Source of the DNA: CAZLDI01 sp964558415
Lineage (GTDB): Bacteria; Chloroflexota; Dehalococcoidia; SM23-28-2; RBG-16-64-32
NCBI GenBank assembly: GCA_964558415.1
Contig: CAZLDI010000015.1
Span: 26,406-90,405 of the forward strand
Length of the DNA: 64,000 bases
Reading direction: 5' to 3'
Position numbers and translations under genes: made by a program. The notes under the pieces are model-generated. The model saw only the letters and a program-made list of their open reading frames with translations. It was not told where the DNA came from and did no database searches. This document shows positions 1 through 8,604 of the stretch, in pieces; the stretch's first letter is position 1, and each line of letters begins with the position of its first letter.

Positions 1-2
1 TC

Positions 3-725
3 CGGCCCTGGTGGCGACACATCAATGGAAGGATAGCGGTCTCACGGCCGGCGCTGCGCATGATCGGGAAGCACTTCGCGGACCGCTACCGGATAATCCC
101 CAACGGGGTCGACTGTGACTTCTTCGCCAGGGCAAAGCCGATCAAGGGGCTTGCCGACGGCAAGCAGAACATCCTGTTCCTTGGTCGCCTGGAGAAGCGC
201 AAGGGACTGCCTACCCTGCTGGAGGCGTTCGCCCTGCTGAAACGAGATATGCCGGCTACTCGCCTGATCGTTGTCGGCGGGGACGGCGGTCTGCGCGCCG
301 GGGCGGAGGGGTTCGTAGAAAGCCGCGCCCTGACGGACGTTGTGTTCACCGGCTTCGTGTCGGAGGCGGAGAAGGCGCGCTACTTCAAGTCTGCGGATGT
401 CTACTGCGCGCCAAACACCGGCGGCGAGAGTATGGGTATTATCCTGCTGGAGGCGATGGCCGCGGGGACGCCGATCGTCGCGTCACGCATCGAGGGGTTT
501 GAAGAGGTGCTGGCGGACGGTGAGGAGGGTCTCTTTGCGCCCCCGCGGGACATCGCAGCGCTCAGCGAGGCGCTCAAGGCACTACTCGCGGACAAAGAGA
601 GGAGGACGCTGATGAGCCAGACGGCAGCCGCCACCGCGCTTCAGTACGATTGGGGCACCGTGTCCGCAAGAATCCTCGCATACTACGAAGAGGCGATGGC
701 AGGAAAGACGACCCGGGGCGCGTGA
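3..725 (+). CDS. Glycosyltransferase family 4 (PimA-like), 5' truncated by window edge
   Basis: The reading frame is open to the first bases of the window and reads in the style of GT4 enzymes upstream of the first internal ATG (position 60), so the true start lies outside the window. The visible part is the C-terminal nucleotide-sugar binding lobe: PNGVD, then FLGRLEKRKG (start of the second Rossmann domain), then the E-x7-E retaining GT-B signature in GGESMGIILLEAMAAG. The reaction is transfer of a sugar from a nucleotide sugar to a lipid or polysaccharide acceptor at the inner membrane face. The stop codon overlaps the ATG of a CDP-alcohol phosphatidyltransferase by one base, which suggests a phosphatidylinositol-mannoside-like or related glycophospholipid acceptor. 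The acceptor is an inference. Confidence 0.88.
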   Translation, partial: RPWWRHINGRIAVSRPALRMIGKHFADRYRIIPNGVDCDFFARAKPIKGLADGKQNILFLGRLEKRKGLPTLLEAFALLKRDMPATRLIVVGGDGGLRAGAEGFVESRALTDVVFTGFVSEAEKARYFKSADVYCAPNTGGESMGIILLEAMAAGTPIVASRIEGFEEVLADGEEGLFAPPRDIAALSEALKALLADKERRTLMSQTAAATALQYDWGTVSARILAYYEEAMAGKTTRGA

Positions 726-1324
726 TGCCATCTCTGCTCCCGCGTTCGGCGCCGAAGTGGCTTATCGACCCGATCGTCAACGTTCTCGCACAGGTTGGCG
801 TGACGCCCAACATGCTGACCGCGGCGGGCGTAGGCGGAAACTGCGGCGCCGCAGTGCTCTGCGCCACCGGTCATTTCTGGCAGGCCGGCCTGGTGATGAC
901 CGCATCCAGCGGTCTGGACATGCTGGACGGCTCTCTGGCGCGGGCGACCGGCCGCGCGACCGACTTCGGCTCGGTCTTCGACGCGGTGATGGACCGCGTC
1001 TCGGAGGCGGCAGTGCTTTTCGGGCTGCTGGTCTGGTTCAGCGACCGCGGCGAGCGCACGGAGGAGCTGCTGATCTTCGTAGCAGTGGTCGGCTCAATCC
1101 TCGTGAGTTACGTGCGGGCGAGAGCTGAGATCATCGGTCTCAAGATGCGGGAGGGTCTGTTCACCCGGGCGGAACGCGTGGTCCTGCTCGGAGCCGGCCT
1201 TATCGTCGAGCCCCTGATCGACCCGCTCACCGAGGTGCTGGCGGTGCTCGCCGCGTTCAGCGTCCTCACGGCGCTACAGCGCCTCTGGCAGGTGTGGCGC
1301 CAGACCCGGGTGAGCTCTCACTGA
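725..1324 (+). CDS. CDP-alcohol phosphatidyltransferase (PgsA/PIS-like)
   Basis: 199-residue integral membrane enzyme of the CDP-alcohol phosphatidyltransferase family. The full catalytic signature D-x2-DG-x2-AR-x8-G-x3-D-x3-D is present (DMLDGSLARATG followed by DFGSVFDAVMDR), so all metal-binding aspartates are in place. Hydrophobic segments follow the motif. Substrate (glycerol-3-phosphate, inositol-1-phosphate or another alcohol) cannot be read from the sequence. Coupling to a PimA-like glycosyltransferase, as in actinobacterial pgsA/pimA clusters, makes a phosphoinositide-type lipid plausible. The ATG at 725 overlaps the upstream stop by one base; the frame is open further upstream but would run deep into the glycosyltransferase. 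Confidence 0.9.
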   Translation: MPSLLPRSAPKWLIDPIVNVLAQVGVTPNMLTAAGVGGNCGAAVLCATGHFWQAGLVMTASSGLDMLDGSLARATGRATDFGSVFDAVMDRVSEAAVLFGLLVWFSDRGERTEELLIFVAVVGSILVSYVRARAEIIGLKMREGLFTRAERVVLLGAGLIVEPLIDPLTEVLAVLAAFSVLTALQRLWQVWRQTRVSSH

Positions 1325-1325
1325 A

Positions 1326-2585
1326 TCAGCGCACCTTGCGTGATAGCGCGACCCCGGCGAATCCTATCGCGCCAGCAAGCGCGAGAAACCCGACGATAAC
1401 CCCTATGATGACGCCCACGGAGGTCCCGCCGCCGTCTTGGGTCCGGCCGTTGGCGGAAGGTGCACCTGTGTCCAGCGGTTCGTCCTGCGGTGGGGCGGTT
1501 GGCTCGGGCGTCTCACGCGGCGGCAGGCCGTGGCTCTCCCGCCACTCCGCATCCAGCCCGTCCTGGTCAAAGCCGTAGGCGGCCTCCAGCGCCCTGTCAA
1601 TGCGCTTGCCGGACTTGATCTCAGCGAAGAGCGCTGCGAACTTCTCGGGCCCGTACTCGTCGTTGAGGAACTTCACGAGGCTCCAGGACTCCCCGTAAAA
1701 CAGGCCGACGGCGTCCGGATCGCCCTGGTACGACGTGATCTGGCGCACCGTGAAGACGTTCCCCCGCCTGATGGCGTTATTCACCGCATCCTCAAAGTCG
1801 CCGACAGACTCCTGACCGTACATCGCTGTCCCTTCATTCAGCCACGCCGGCAGCGTGCCGAAGGCGCTTTCACCGGCGACTGCCGTCACGACGTGCGTCA
1901 ACTCGTGCCGGAGTGTGTCGAGGTCCGTCGTGCCCAGCACGACCACCGTGTCCGAGGCGACCCTGACGCCCAGCGTTCTAGTTCGCGACTCATACGTCTC
2001 GCTCCGACGCTGCAAGGCCGGGCGCATGTCCTCGGCGGAATCGTAAAGCCAGACCTTCACGGGAAAGTCGATTGTCGCGCCGAGCAGTTCGGACATCGAG
2101 CTCAGCGTCTGTTTCGCCGTGTTCAGCATCGCCCGCGCCTGATTCTCGGACGCTGAATAGTGATAAACGGTGACTCCGGCCTCCTCAAGCGGCGTCCAGT
2201 CGAAGCGGACGTCATCGTAGAAATAGCTGGCGGTGTCGGTGCGGCTCTCGTCACCGTCGGCGTCCGTGACCTGCCAGTAGTACTCGATGATGGTACCGGG
2301 CGGGAGATAGATGTCGATCGAGTACGAGAACTCAACGGACCGCGCGGGCTCGAATTGCAGGCGACCAATCGCGGCGAAGCCGTCCGGCAGGATCTTGTAG
2401 CGGAGCCGGATGGTCTCGATGGGCGAGTCACTTTCAGCGGAGAGCCTGAACGTCACGCCGTTCGGAAACTCGTTGGTTATCTCGCCGTCCGTGACAGTGG
2501 GAGCGGATTGAGCGCCGGCCGAGGCGGGCAGCAGAAGTAGAACGATGAGGGAGAGCACTAGCAGGCCGAGTAGCCTGCTACTCAC
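1326..2585 (-). CDS. Membrane-anchored MA-like zinc metallopeptidase
   Basis: 419 residues from a GTG that overlaps the prfB stop (GGTGAGTAG). The N-terminus has a hydrophobic signal segment ending near ASAGAQS. The middle carries HELTH, the HExxH zinc site of gluzincin-type peptidases, with NEGTAMY a short distance downstream supplying the likely third ligand (Glu); this is the layout of the 'peptidase MA-like' family. After a Pro/Glu-rich linker the C-terminus is one glycine/valine-rich transmembrane helix with a basic tail. I infer an extracytoplasmic protease domain tethered by its C-terminus. A longer reading to 2663 would lie inside prfB and is unlikely. The substrate is unknown. Confidence 0.82.
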   Translation of the reverse strand: MSSRLLGLLVLSLIVLLLLPASAGAQSAPTVTDGEITNEFPNGVTFRLSAESDSPIETIRLRYKILPDGFAAIGRLQFEPARSVEFSYSIDIYLPPGTIIEYYWQVTDADGDESRTDTASYFYDDVRFDWTPLEEAGVTVYHYSASENQARAMLNTAKQTLSSMSELLGATIDFPVKVWLYDSAEDMRPALQRRSETYESRTRTLGVRVASDTVVVLGTTDLDTLRHELTHVVTAVAGESAFGTLPAWLNEGTAMYGQESVGDFEDAVNNAIRRGNVFTVRQITSYQGDPDAVGLFYGESWSLVKFLNDEYGPEKFAALFAEIKSGKRIDRALEAAYGFDQDGLDAEWRESHGLPPRETPEPTAPPQDEPLDTGAPSANGRTQDGGGTSVGVIIGVIVGFLALAGAIGFAGVALSRKVR

Positions 2586-3658
2586 CCAGTGTCGCCTTCT
2601 GGTAGGCGCGCAGCGCCCCGTCCAGATCGCCATCAAGCACTCCTTCGGCGTCGCTCGTCTCATACCCCGTGCGGTGGTCCTTCACCATCTTATACGGGTG
2701 CAGGACGTAGGAGCGGATCTGGTTGCCCCAGCCCGCCGAGACGTGCTCTCCCTTCAGCTTCGCGCGCTCTTCTTCCTGCCGCTCCAGTTCCTTCTCCAGA
2801 AGGCGCGCCTCCAGGACCTTGAGGGCGGACTCTTTGTTACGCCCCTGCGAGCGCTCGTTCTGGCAGACGACCGACATACCGCTGGGGATGTGCGTGATGC
2901 GCACAGCCGTGGCGTTCTTCTGGACGTTCTGGCCACCATGGCCGCTGGCCCGAAACACGTCGATGCGCAGGTCGTCCGGGTTCAACTCCACCTCGGCCGC
3001 GTTCTCGACTTCCGGCATGACCTCCGCGAGGGCGAACGACGTGTGGCGTGATTTCGAAGAATCAAACGGCGAGATGCGGACCAGGCGGTGCACACCGCGC
3101 TCGGCGCGAAGATAGCCGTAGGCGTTGCGGCCGGAGACTTCCACAGTCGCGCTCTTGATGCCCGCCTCTTCGCCCTGCATCAGGTCCAGCACGTTCGTCG
3201 CGTATCCCCGCTTGTCGGCCCAGCGCAGGTACATGCGGAGGAGCATTTCGGCCCAGTCCTGGGAATCCGTGCCGCCGGCGCCGGCGTGGATCGCAAGGAT
3301 CGCGTCGCGGCGGTCGTATTCGCCCGAGAGCGCGAGCGACAGCTCCATCTCCTCGAGTTCAACCGCCAGTTTCGCCACGTCCGCGGCGACAGCCTGCGCC
3401 AGCTCCCCATCGGACTCGTTGGCCGCCAGCTCGAGTAGTTGCTTTAGCTCCGTCGACTGCGTTTCCGCTCCTCGCCAGGCGTCCACCTGCTCGCGCAGGT
3501 CGGCGATGCGGCGCATTACCTTCCGTGCGGTCAGCGAGTTGTCCCAGAACCCCGGCTGCGCGGACTGTTCCCCGAGCCGGGTGATCTCTTTCTCCAGACC
3601 GGGGACGTCAAAGACGGCGGAGGACGTGCGCGATGCGCTCCCGAACGTCGGTCAACAT
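2578..3658 (-). CDS. prfB: Peptide chain release factor 2, with programmed +1 frameshift
   Basis: RF2 recognises UAA/UGA and triggers peptide release. The body has SPF (in RISPFDSSKS, stop-codon recognition) and GGQ (GHGGQNVQKNA, peptidyl hydrolysis). A continuous frame starts only at an internal Met (3516), but upstream there is an ATG at 3658 preceded by AGGAG. From it, 16 codons run to CTT-TGA-C at 3607-3613, the classic RF2 autoregulatory slip site. Shifting +1 at CTT joins MLTDVRERIA... to DVPGLEKEI... and gives about 359 residues, normal for RF2 (365 in E. coli). No purine-rich internal Shine-Dalgarno precedes the slip codon here, unlike E. coli. The stop overlaps the peptidase GTG. Confidence 0.95.
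3607..3613 (-). promoter_or_regulatory. prfB: prfB +1 programmed frameshift heptamer CTTTGAC
   Basis: Codon 16 (CTT, Leu) is followed by in-frame TGA and C, giving CTTTGAC, the same heptamer used in E. coli prfB. Low RF2 slows termination at UGA and favours slippage into the +1 frame. The upstream bases (CCTCCGCCGT) contain no AGGGGG-type stimulator. Confidence 0.9.
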
Positions 3659-3751
3659 ATTCTCAGTCTCCTGCACGCATCTGCCTCCGCTCACACCAGT
3701 ATACAAGGTGACGTTGACGTACTTTCGCGAAGAGGTGTGGGCTGTGGACTT

Positions 3752-3770
3752 GGCCCAAGGCCCTTGGGCC
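3752..3770. repeat. Perfect 9-1-9 palindrome downstream of the HEPN gene
   Basis: GGCCCAAGG, one base, CCTTGGGCC, lying 24 bases after the HEPN-gene stop and before prfB. It could act as a terminator stem for the HEPN gene, but no T-run follows on the minus strand, so a canonical intrinsic terminator is not shown. Confidence 0.5.
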
Positions 3771-3793
3771 GAGTTGCCGAGTTCCCGGACTGA

Positions 3794-5176
3794 CTATGAT
3801 CCGACCTGGTCTCCGAACAAGAGGTCGTCCCAATAGTCGTGGGTCGCGAAGTCGGGGCGCGCGCCGTACTCCTCCACTGCCCTCCGGAAACAATCTCTCA
3901 TCAGCTGTCCAAGATCGTTGACGAACTGGGATAAAGAGACGTTCCGCTGTCCTGGCACTGAGACTTCTTGTGGGGCATTCCCTCCATGTGCGATCTCGCT
4001 CCGAAGGTCGTATGCCCGCTTCATGAACTTAAATGTGGCGCGGCGAGGCCGACCGATCGAGTTGAGAAACGCGCTTGCCCGCAATGCAAGTCGGAAACGC
4101 AGTTCTCCTCGATCCCCCGGGTCACCCGAGTCCCGAAGGAAAAGAGCTTCGGCGGCGATTACGTGGTCCACGATGGAGTCTTCCAGCGAGAGGCGCTCCA
4201 TTGCCCTGTTGAACCGCCGTATGCAAATCGGCGGGAGCGATGGAGCCCGTTGATCCCGCATTGTGCGCCAGATTTCGCTGATCGTCGTAGCAGTCGCTTC
4301 ATCGATTTCATAATTCGTATGGACGAATTGGTGGGTTGGCCTAGTGTTCGAGGCTTGCGACACTCCCCTGTGCCCACGTTGAACATAAACGGATCCTCTG
4401 GTAGAGATAAATTCTGGCCCGGCTAACCGTAGAACGAACAGGACATCTTCAACCAGCTCTTGAAAGCGCAAGTATGATCTTTCGCCGAATCGATGCGGTG
4501 AGGCGAGAACAATTTGACTATCGTCCCGACCGGCGTCATCTCCCGGAGTTCTGATGACAGCCGCCGTCCTCGTGGCGATCCGCACTCCCACACATTCATC
4601 AGCGCTAAGTATGGTCAGAGACGGAAACAGGGGAGCAAGAATACCCGACATAGCGCACGTGTTGATTTCGTCGTCTGTCAGAACGTCGATCTGTAGCCCT
4701 TCTTCAATCTCAAGCGGGAACAGCGCGCTCTTTAGTCCGGGGAGTGGAATCAGAACGTAGGACAGTCTCTCCGTAGCCCTAACATAATCACGAAGAGTCG
4801 CCACTTCCTGCTTGATGGCATCCTCGTTGATCGCACTGGGCGAATCTTCCCGTACCAACAACTGGAGAGCCCGATTGATCACTGAAGACTCATCGAAACG
4901 CGTCGCGCCCATCGAATCGCCGACCAATTTGCCGATCAAGGGCCCGAAATCAGGATCGTCCCTTACCGCCCGGCACGCTCGCTTGTAACCGGGCGCATCA
5001 AAGTTGGGCATCAAGCCTCGGCGCGCTACGAACTTTCGTCTAGCAACTCCGTCCTCTCCACGTTGCCACGACTCATCCGCGAATTCGTACGTTTTCGCGC
5101 GGCCAGCGACCAGATCTGCGAACACCTCTCTAGCGTAACTTACGATCGCTTCTGTGCAATCCTTGACCCGTTTCAT
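3794..5176 (-). CDS. Apea-like HEPN-domain protein
   Basis: 460-residue protein of no recognised enzyme family except for its C-terminal third, where YDLRSEIAHGG carries the R-x4-H motif of HEPN domains (putative metal-independent RNase or RNA-binding helical bundle), in the style of Apea-like HEPN proteins. The N-terminal two thirds (about residues 1-300) have no motif I recognise. The gene looks less GC-rich in third positions than its neighbours and stands alone between prfB and a crotonase, which fits horizontal acquisition. HEPN proteins are frequent in defence and toxin systems; no antitoxin partner is adjacent. The ATG has no Shine-Dalgarno but has TAGAAT seven bases upstream. Function is unproven. 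Confidence 0.72.
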   Translation of the reverse strand: MKRVKDCTEAIVSYAREVFADLVAGRAKTYEFADESWQRGEDGVARRKFVARRGLMPNFDAPGYKRACRAVRDDPDFGPLIGKLVGDSMGATRFDESSVINRALQLLVREDSPSAINEDAIKQEVATLRDYVRATERLSYVLIPLPGLKSALFPLEIEEGLQIDVLTDDEINTCAMSGILAPLFPSLTILSADECVGVRIATRTAAVIRTPGDDAGRDDSQIVLASPHRFGERSYLRFQELVEDVLFVLRLAGPEFISTRGSVYVQRGHRGVSQASNTRPTHQFVHTNYEIDEATATTISEIWRTMRDQRAPSLPPICIRRFNRAMERLSLEDSIVDHVIAAEALFLRDSGDPGDRGELRFRLALRASAFLNSIGRPRRATFKFMKRAYDLRSEIAHGGNAPQEVSVPGQRNVSLSQFVNDLGQLMRDCFRRAVEEYGARPDFATHDYWDDLLFGDQVGS

Positions 5177-5183
5177 GACGCCA

Positions 5184-5189
5184 ATTCTA
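5184..5189 (-). promoter_or_regulatory. Putative -10 box (TAGAAT) of HEPN gene, leaderless type
   Basis: TAGAAT on the minus strand ends seven bases before the ATG at 5176, so transcription would begin at or just before the start codon. No clear -35. Confidence 0.4.
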
Positions 5190-5389
5190 TCCCAGCTGGC
5201 ACTCTCCTCCGAGTCCGCAATAGGCGAATAGCGCCAGGCCGATTGCGACTAATCTGCCCGGCCAAAGGCCCCGATCTGGATGGCGAATGAAGGCTTCATC
5301 ATCGTTTAATGTACGAGGCTCCGATACCCGTGTATTCTCAACCCGGTCACATCACTACGGCCACTTGGCAATGTCTCAAGGAGGACAGC

Positions 5390-6250
5390 ATGACGCTCGA
5401 GACTATCGACTACAGCACGGACGGCGCGATCGCCCGCCTCACCCTCAACCGGCCGGAGCGGCTGAACGCGATTAACGCACAGATGACGGCTGACCTGCGC
5501 GACGCCGTCATAGCCGCAAACGAAGATCCCACGGTCCGCGTATTGATACTGAGCGGCGCAGGACGCGCGTTTTGCGCGGGATACGACCTGGACTGGGGGA
5601 CGAAGGCCGAAGACGCGACACAGCGGTCGCTGGCGGGCAACTGGGACCCTGTGCGTGACTACCAGGGCATGTCGCGCAACGTCCGCGCCTTCATGTCGCT
5701 CTGGGAGAGTCCTAAGCCGGTGATAGCGCAGGTGCACGGCTGGTGCGTGGGCGGCGGAACGGACATGGCACTCTGCTCCGACCTGATCTTCATGGCGGAG
5801 GACGCGCGGATCGGCTACCCACCCGCGCGGGTCTGGGGAGAGCCTACGACTGTGATGTGGGTCTACCGGCTTCCCCTGGAGCACGCGAAGCGCCTGATGC
5901 TGTCCGGAGAATCGCTCACCGGTGCTGAGGCCGAAAGGCTGGGCTTGGCCTCGAAGGCGCTGCCCGCGAGCGAGCTGGCCGGCGCGGCGGAAGGGTTCGC
6001 GCGCAAGCTGGCCACGGTTCCGGCCAACCAGTTGGCGATGAGCAAGCTGCTGGTGAACCAGGCCTACGAGAACATGGGGCTGCGCTCCAGCCAGACGCTC
6101 GGCACTGTGTTCGACGGGATCGCCCGCCACACGCCTGAGGGCGTGGCCTGGCGTGATCTGGCGATGAAGGAGGGATTCCGGGAGGCAGTGCGCAGACGGG
6201 ACGCGCCCTGGGGCGACTACGGGGAGCGGCGGAGAGAACCTGGAACGTAG
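5390..6250 (+). CDS. Enoyl-CoA hydratase/isomerase family protein
   Basis: 286-residue crotonase-fold protein. Oxyanion-hole segments are clear: GAGRAFCAGYDLDWG (CoA/oxyanion loop 1) and VHGWCVGGGTDMALCSD (loop 2), then the usual ARIGYPPARVWG segment and a C-terminal helical cap. The catalytic Glu positions of true hydratases are not obvious in this reading, so the reaction (hydration, isomerisation or another acyl-CoA conversion) is not fixed. The ATG at 5390 follows AAGGAGGA with good spacing; an upstream in-frame ATG at 5309 has no such site. It is a single gene, convergent with the deazaflavin-type gene at 6276. Likely role in degradation of acyl-CoA intermediates. Confidence 0.9.
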   Translation: MTLETIDYSTDGAIARLTLNRPERLNAINAQMTADLRDAVIAANEDPTVRVLILSGAGRAFCAGYDLDWGTKAEDATQRSLAGNWDPVRDYQGMSRNVRAFMSLWESPKPVIAQVHGWCVGGGTDMALCSDLIFMAEDARIGYPPARVWGEPTTVMWVYRLPLEHAKRLMLSGESLTGAEAERLGLASKALPASELAGAAEGFARKLATVPANQLAMSKLLVNQAYENMGLRSSQTLGTVFDGIARHTPEGVAWRDLAMKEGFREAVRRRDAPWGDYGERRREPGT

Positions 6251-6257
6251 AACGGAG

Positions 6258-6279
6258 CGCGCACCCGCAGCGCCCCTAC
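6258..6279. repeat. Copy of GTA(A/G)GGGCG palindromic repeat family at a gene end
   Basis: On the minus strand this reads GTAGGGGCGC, TGCGGGT, GCGC. The TAG inside GTAGGGGCG is the stop codon of the gene at 6276-6713. Related copies lie at 30005-30034 and 61338-61362. Confidence 0.5.
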
Positions 6280-6713
6280 GCTGAGACGATGCGAAATACC
6301 GGGTGGTTGGGAGCGACGCGCTCGAACTCCTCGATGGGTGCGTCGGGCTCGATTCCAAAGTGCGACTTCGTGGCCGCCGCGTTGCCGGCGAGGTAGGTCT
6401 TGATGATCGCGGCTGTCTCGTTCGGTGGCAGCTCCTCCAGCCGCACTTGCTCACGCTTTCCGTGACGGATCGTGGCCGCGCCTCCGGCGGCGCGCACGTT
6501 CCGCACCCACTCAGTGGTCCCTCGCGGCGCGACGAGGTAGCGCTGGCCCTCCTGCTCCGCCCAGTTGACGACGGTCGAGCGCGTCCGGCCGGAGCGCCGC
6601 CCCTGCGCCTCCAGCGTGATCATGTGCTTCGGCGTCATGCCCATTGAGGCCAGCCAGCCAATGACGCTGTTCATCAGCCTCGTGACACCGGACGGTTTGG
6701 CGTAGAACGTCAT
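6276..6713 (-). CDS. Deazaflavin-dependent nitroreductase (Ddn) family protein
   Basis: 145 residues, the usual size of the Ddn/DUF385 split beta-barrel family, which binds coenzyme F420 in mycobacterial members. Family features seen: MNSVIGWLASMG near the N-terminus, LEAQGRRSGRTRSTVVNW, then RYLVAPRGTTEWVRNVRAAG, the conserved F420-contact region. Likely an F420H2-dependent quinone or nitro-compound reductase, membrane-associated in known relatives; the substrate is unknown. The ATG overlaps the stop of recJ by four bases (ATGA), so it is translationally coupled to it. Its stop codon lies inside a small GTAGGGGCG repeat. Confidence 0.85.
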   Translation of the reverse strand: MTFYAKPSGVTRLMNSVIGWLASMGMTPKHMITLEAQGRRSGRTRSTVVNWAEQEGQRYLVAPRGTTEWVRNVRAAGGAATIRHGKREQVRLEELPPNETAAIIKTYLAGNAAATKSHFGIEPDAPIEEFERVAPNHPVFRIVSA

Positions 6714-8458
6714 AGCACACCTCCCACGGGCTGAGTATCTTGGGACGGGGACTGACCGGCGTGCGCCATGTCGATCACCCGCAGCTCAAGACCTTCGCTA
6801 CCCCTGTCAGCAGCGAAAGTATACACGACGTCCCAGTGTCCGCCGGGCTGCACATTCCGCTCTCCGAACCCGAACGCGACGGCGGGCCACGTCACCCGCC
6901 CGGCCTTGAGGCGCAGCCGCAGGTGCGCGCCGTCGTCGCCCATCACGCGCGCATCCGCCACTGCGAGGTCGCGGCTGAGGAACGCGGGCTCCGGGTTGGC
7001 GGCGCCGAACGGGGCGAGACGCATGACCTCGCGGATGATCTTCCCTCCCATGCGGTCGAGCGGGACGTCCGCATCGATGTCGATGATCGGGACCAGTTCG
7101 ACGCCCCTGAGGTGTTCCTCGGCGTACCGCACCAGGGCGTCCTTCAGTGCCGGCAGCCTGGCGTTCTCGGCGGTAAAGCCCGCCGCCGCCCGGTGACCTC
7201 CGAAGCGCAGCATCAGCTCGCCGCAAGACCGCAGCGCGGCGGTGACATCGAACTCAGGGATGCTGCGACAGCTCGCCCGGCTCGTATCCACGCCGCGCTC
7301 ATAGACGACGGCCGGCCGGTAGAACTCCTCCGCGAGCCGGCCGGCGACCAGACCGACGATCCCGGATGGGATATCTGCATGGCCGATGAAGATCAAGGGC
7401 GCTTCCGGGTCCTCCTTCGTCAGCAGTTCGCGCGCCAGTTCGATGGCAGCCGCGGTGGCCTCCCGGCGCTGCTGGTTGAGCGCGGACAGCTCCAGCGCCA
7501 TCGCCATCGCGCGCTCCGGGTCGTTCTCCATCAGTAGATCGAGGGCGAGACGGGCGTGGGAGAGGCGCCCCGCTGCGTTCAATCGTGGGCCCAGGACATA
7601 GCCGATCGTGTCGGTATTCACTTGCGCCGCGTCCACGCCTGCTGCATCCATGAGCGCCCGTAGGCCGGGCCGTTCGGTCCGCGAAAGGACAGCGAGGCCG
7701 CGTTTGACCAGCGACCGGTTTTCGTCGCGCAGCGGGGCTACATCGCACACGGTGCTCAAGGCCACCAGGTCCAGATAACGCTCCGGTCGCCAGGAGCGGC
7801 CCATCTTCTCATAGAGCGCTGACATCAGCTTGAACGCGAGGCCTCCGGAGGCAAGCTCGGCGTCGGGGTAGCGGTTGTCGAGCCGCTTCGGGTTGACCAG
7901 GGCGACTGCGGCAGGCAGATCGGGCGGCACGGTGTGATGGTCGACGACGATCACATCAATCCCCAACCGGGCCGCGTGTTCCACCTCGCTGACGCTGCTC
8001 GTGCCACAGTCCGCCGTAATTAGAAGACGCACACCCTGGCCGTGTAATTCGTCGATGGCGGCGCTGTTGACGCCGTATCCTTCACTGAACCGGTCGGGGA
8101 TGTACGGAACGACCGTACCCCCGAGTCCGCGCAGACCCTCAATCAGGATTGCTGAGGCGGTCACGCCGTCCACGTCGAAGTCGCCGTAGACCGCGATCGT
8201 CTCGCTGCCGGCAATCGCGCGGCGCAAGCGCTCCAGCGCCACGCGGGCATCGGGCAGCAACAAAGGATCGTGTTCGACGTGCGCCGCCTCCATCATCGCC
8301 TGCGCCCCGGCCTTCGTGCGCACTCCGCGGTGCCAGAGCAGGTGCCGGATCAGCGGCGGATAGGGCGCATCGGCGAACTCGCCTTCCGGCTGGCGGCCAC
8401 GCAGGCGCCAGCGCTTGCGGGGCACGGCTGCGGGCGGGCGCAGGGTTTCGTTAACCAC
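6710..8458 (-). CDS. recJ: Single-stranded-DNA-specific exonuclease RecJ
   Basis: 582-residue DHH-family 5'-3' ssDNA exonuclease used in recombination and mismatch repair. Motifs: VYGDFDVDGVTASAIL (motif I, two metal-binding Asp), ITADCGTSS, VIVVDHHTVPP (the DHH motif), then DHHA1 elements LRFGGHRAAAGF. The frame is open for another 150 codons upstream into nnrE/D, but that stretch is an arginine/proline-rich shadow. The GTG at 8458 is preceded by GAGGT with six-base spacing. An ATG at 8503 (AAGG upstream) is the alternative, but the 15 codons it adds have low third-position GC, unlike the rest. The stop overlaps the ATG of the Ddn-family gene. Confidence 0.93.
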   Translation of the reverse strand: MVNETLRPPAAVPRKRWRLRGRQPEGEFADAPYPPLIRHLLWHRGVRTKAGAQAMMEAAHVEHDPLLLPDARVALERLRRAIAGSETIAVYGDFDVDGVTASAILIEGLRGLGGTVVPYIPDRFSEGYGVNSAAIDELHGQGVRLLITADCGTSSVSEVEHAARLGIDVIVVDHHTVPPDLPAAVALVNPKRLDNRYPDAELASGGLAFKLMSALYEKMGRSWRPERYLDLVALSTVCDVAPLRDENRSLVKRGLAVLSRTERPGLRALMDAAGVDAAQVNTDTIGYVLGPRLNAAGRLSHARLALDLLMENDPERAMAMALELSALNQQRREATAAAIELARELLTKEDPEAPLIFIGHADIPSGIVGLVAGRLAEEFYRPAVVYERGVDTSRASCRSIPEFDVTAALRSCGELMLRFGGHRAAAGFTAENARLPALKDALVRYAEEHLRGVELVPIIDIDADVPLDRMGGKIIREVMRLAPFGAANPEPAFLSRDLAVADARVMGDDGAHLRLRLKAGRVTWPAVAFGFGERNVQPGGHWDVVYTFAADRGSEGLELRVIDMAHAGQSPSQDTQPVGGVL

Positions 8459-8604
8459 AGATGACCTCAGACTGGACAGAGGAACGCGAGAACTCCGGTT
8501 CATTGTGGGCCTTATGCGACGTGATGCGCGAGGGGTTTGCGGCACTGAGATGTGGATTAGTCGTCTGGGAGATGGAAATCTCTCCTCTCGCCGACAGGAG
8601 AAAC

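Noticed and set aside
3659..3793. RNA gene between prfB and the HEPN gene
   Set aside because: Only a short palindrome is present; no tRNA-like or other recognisable fold.
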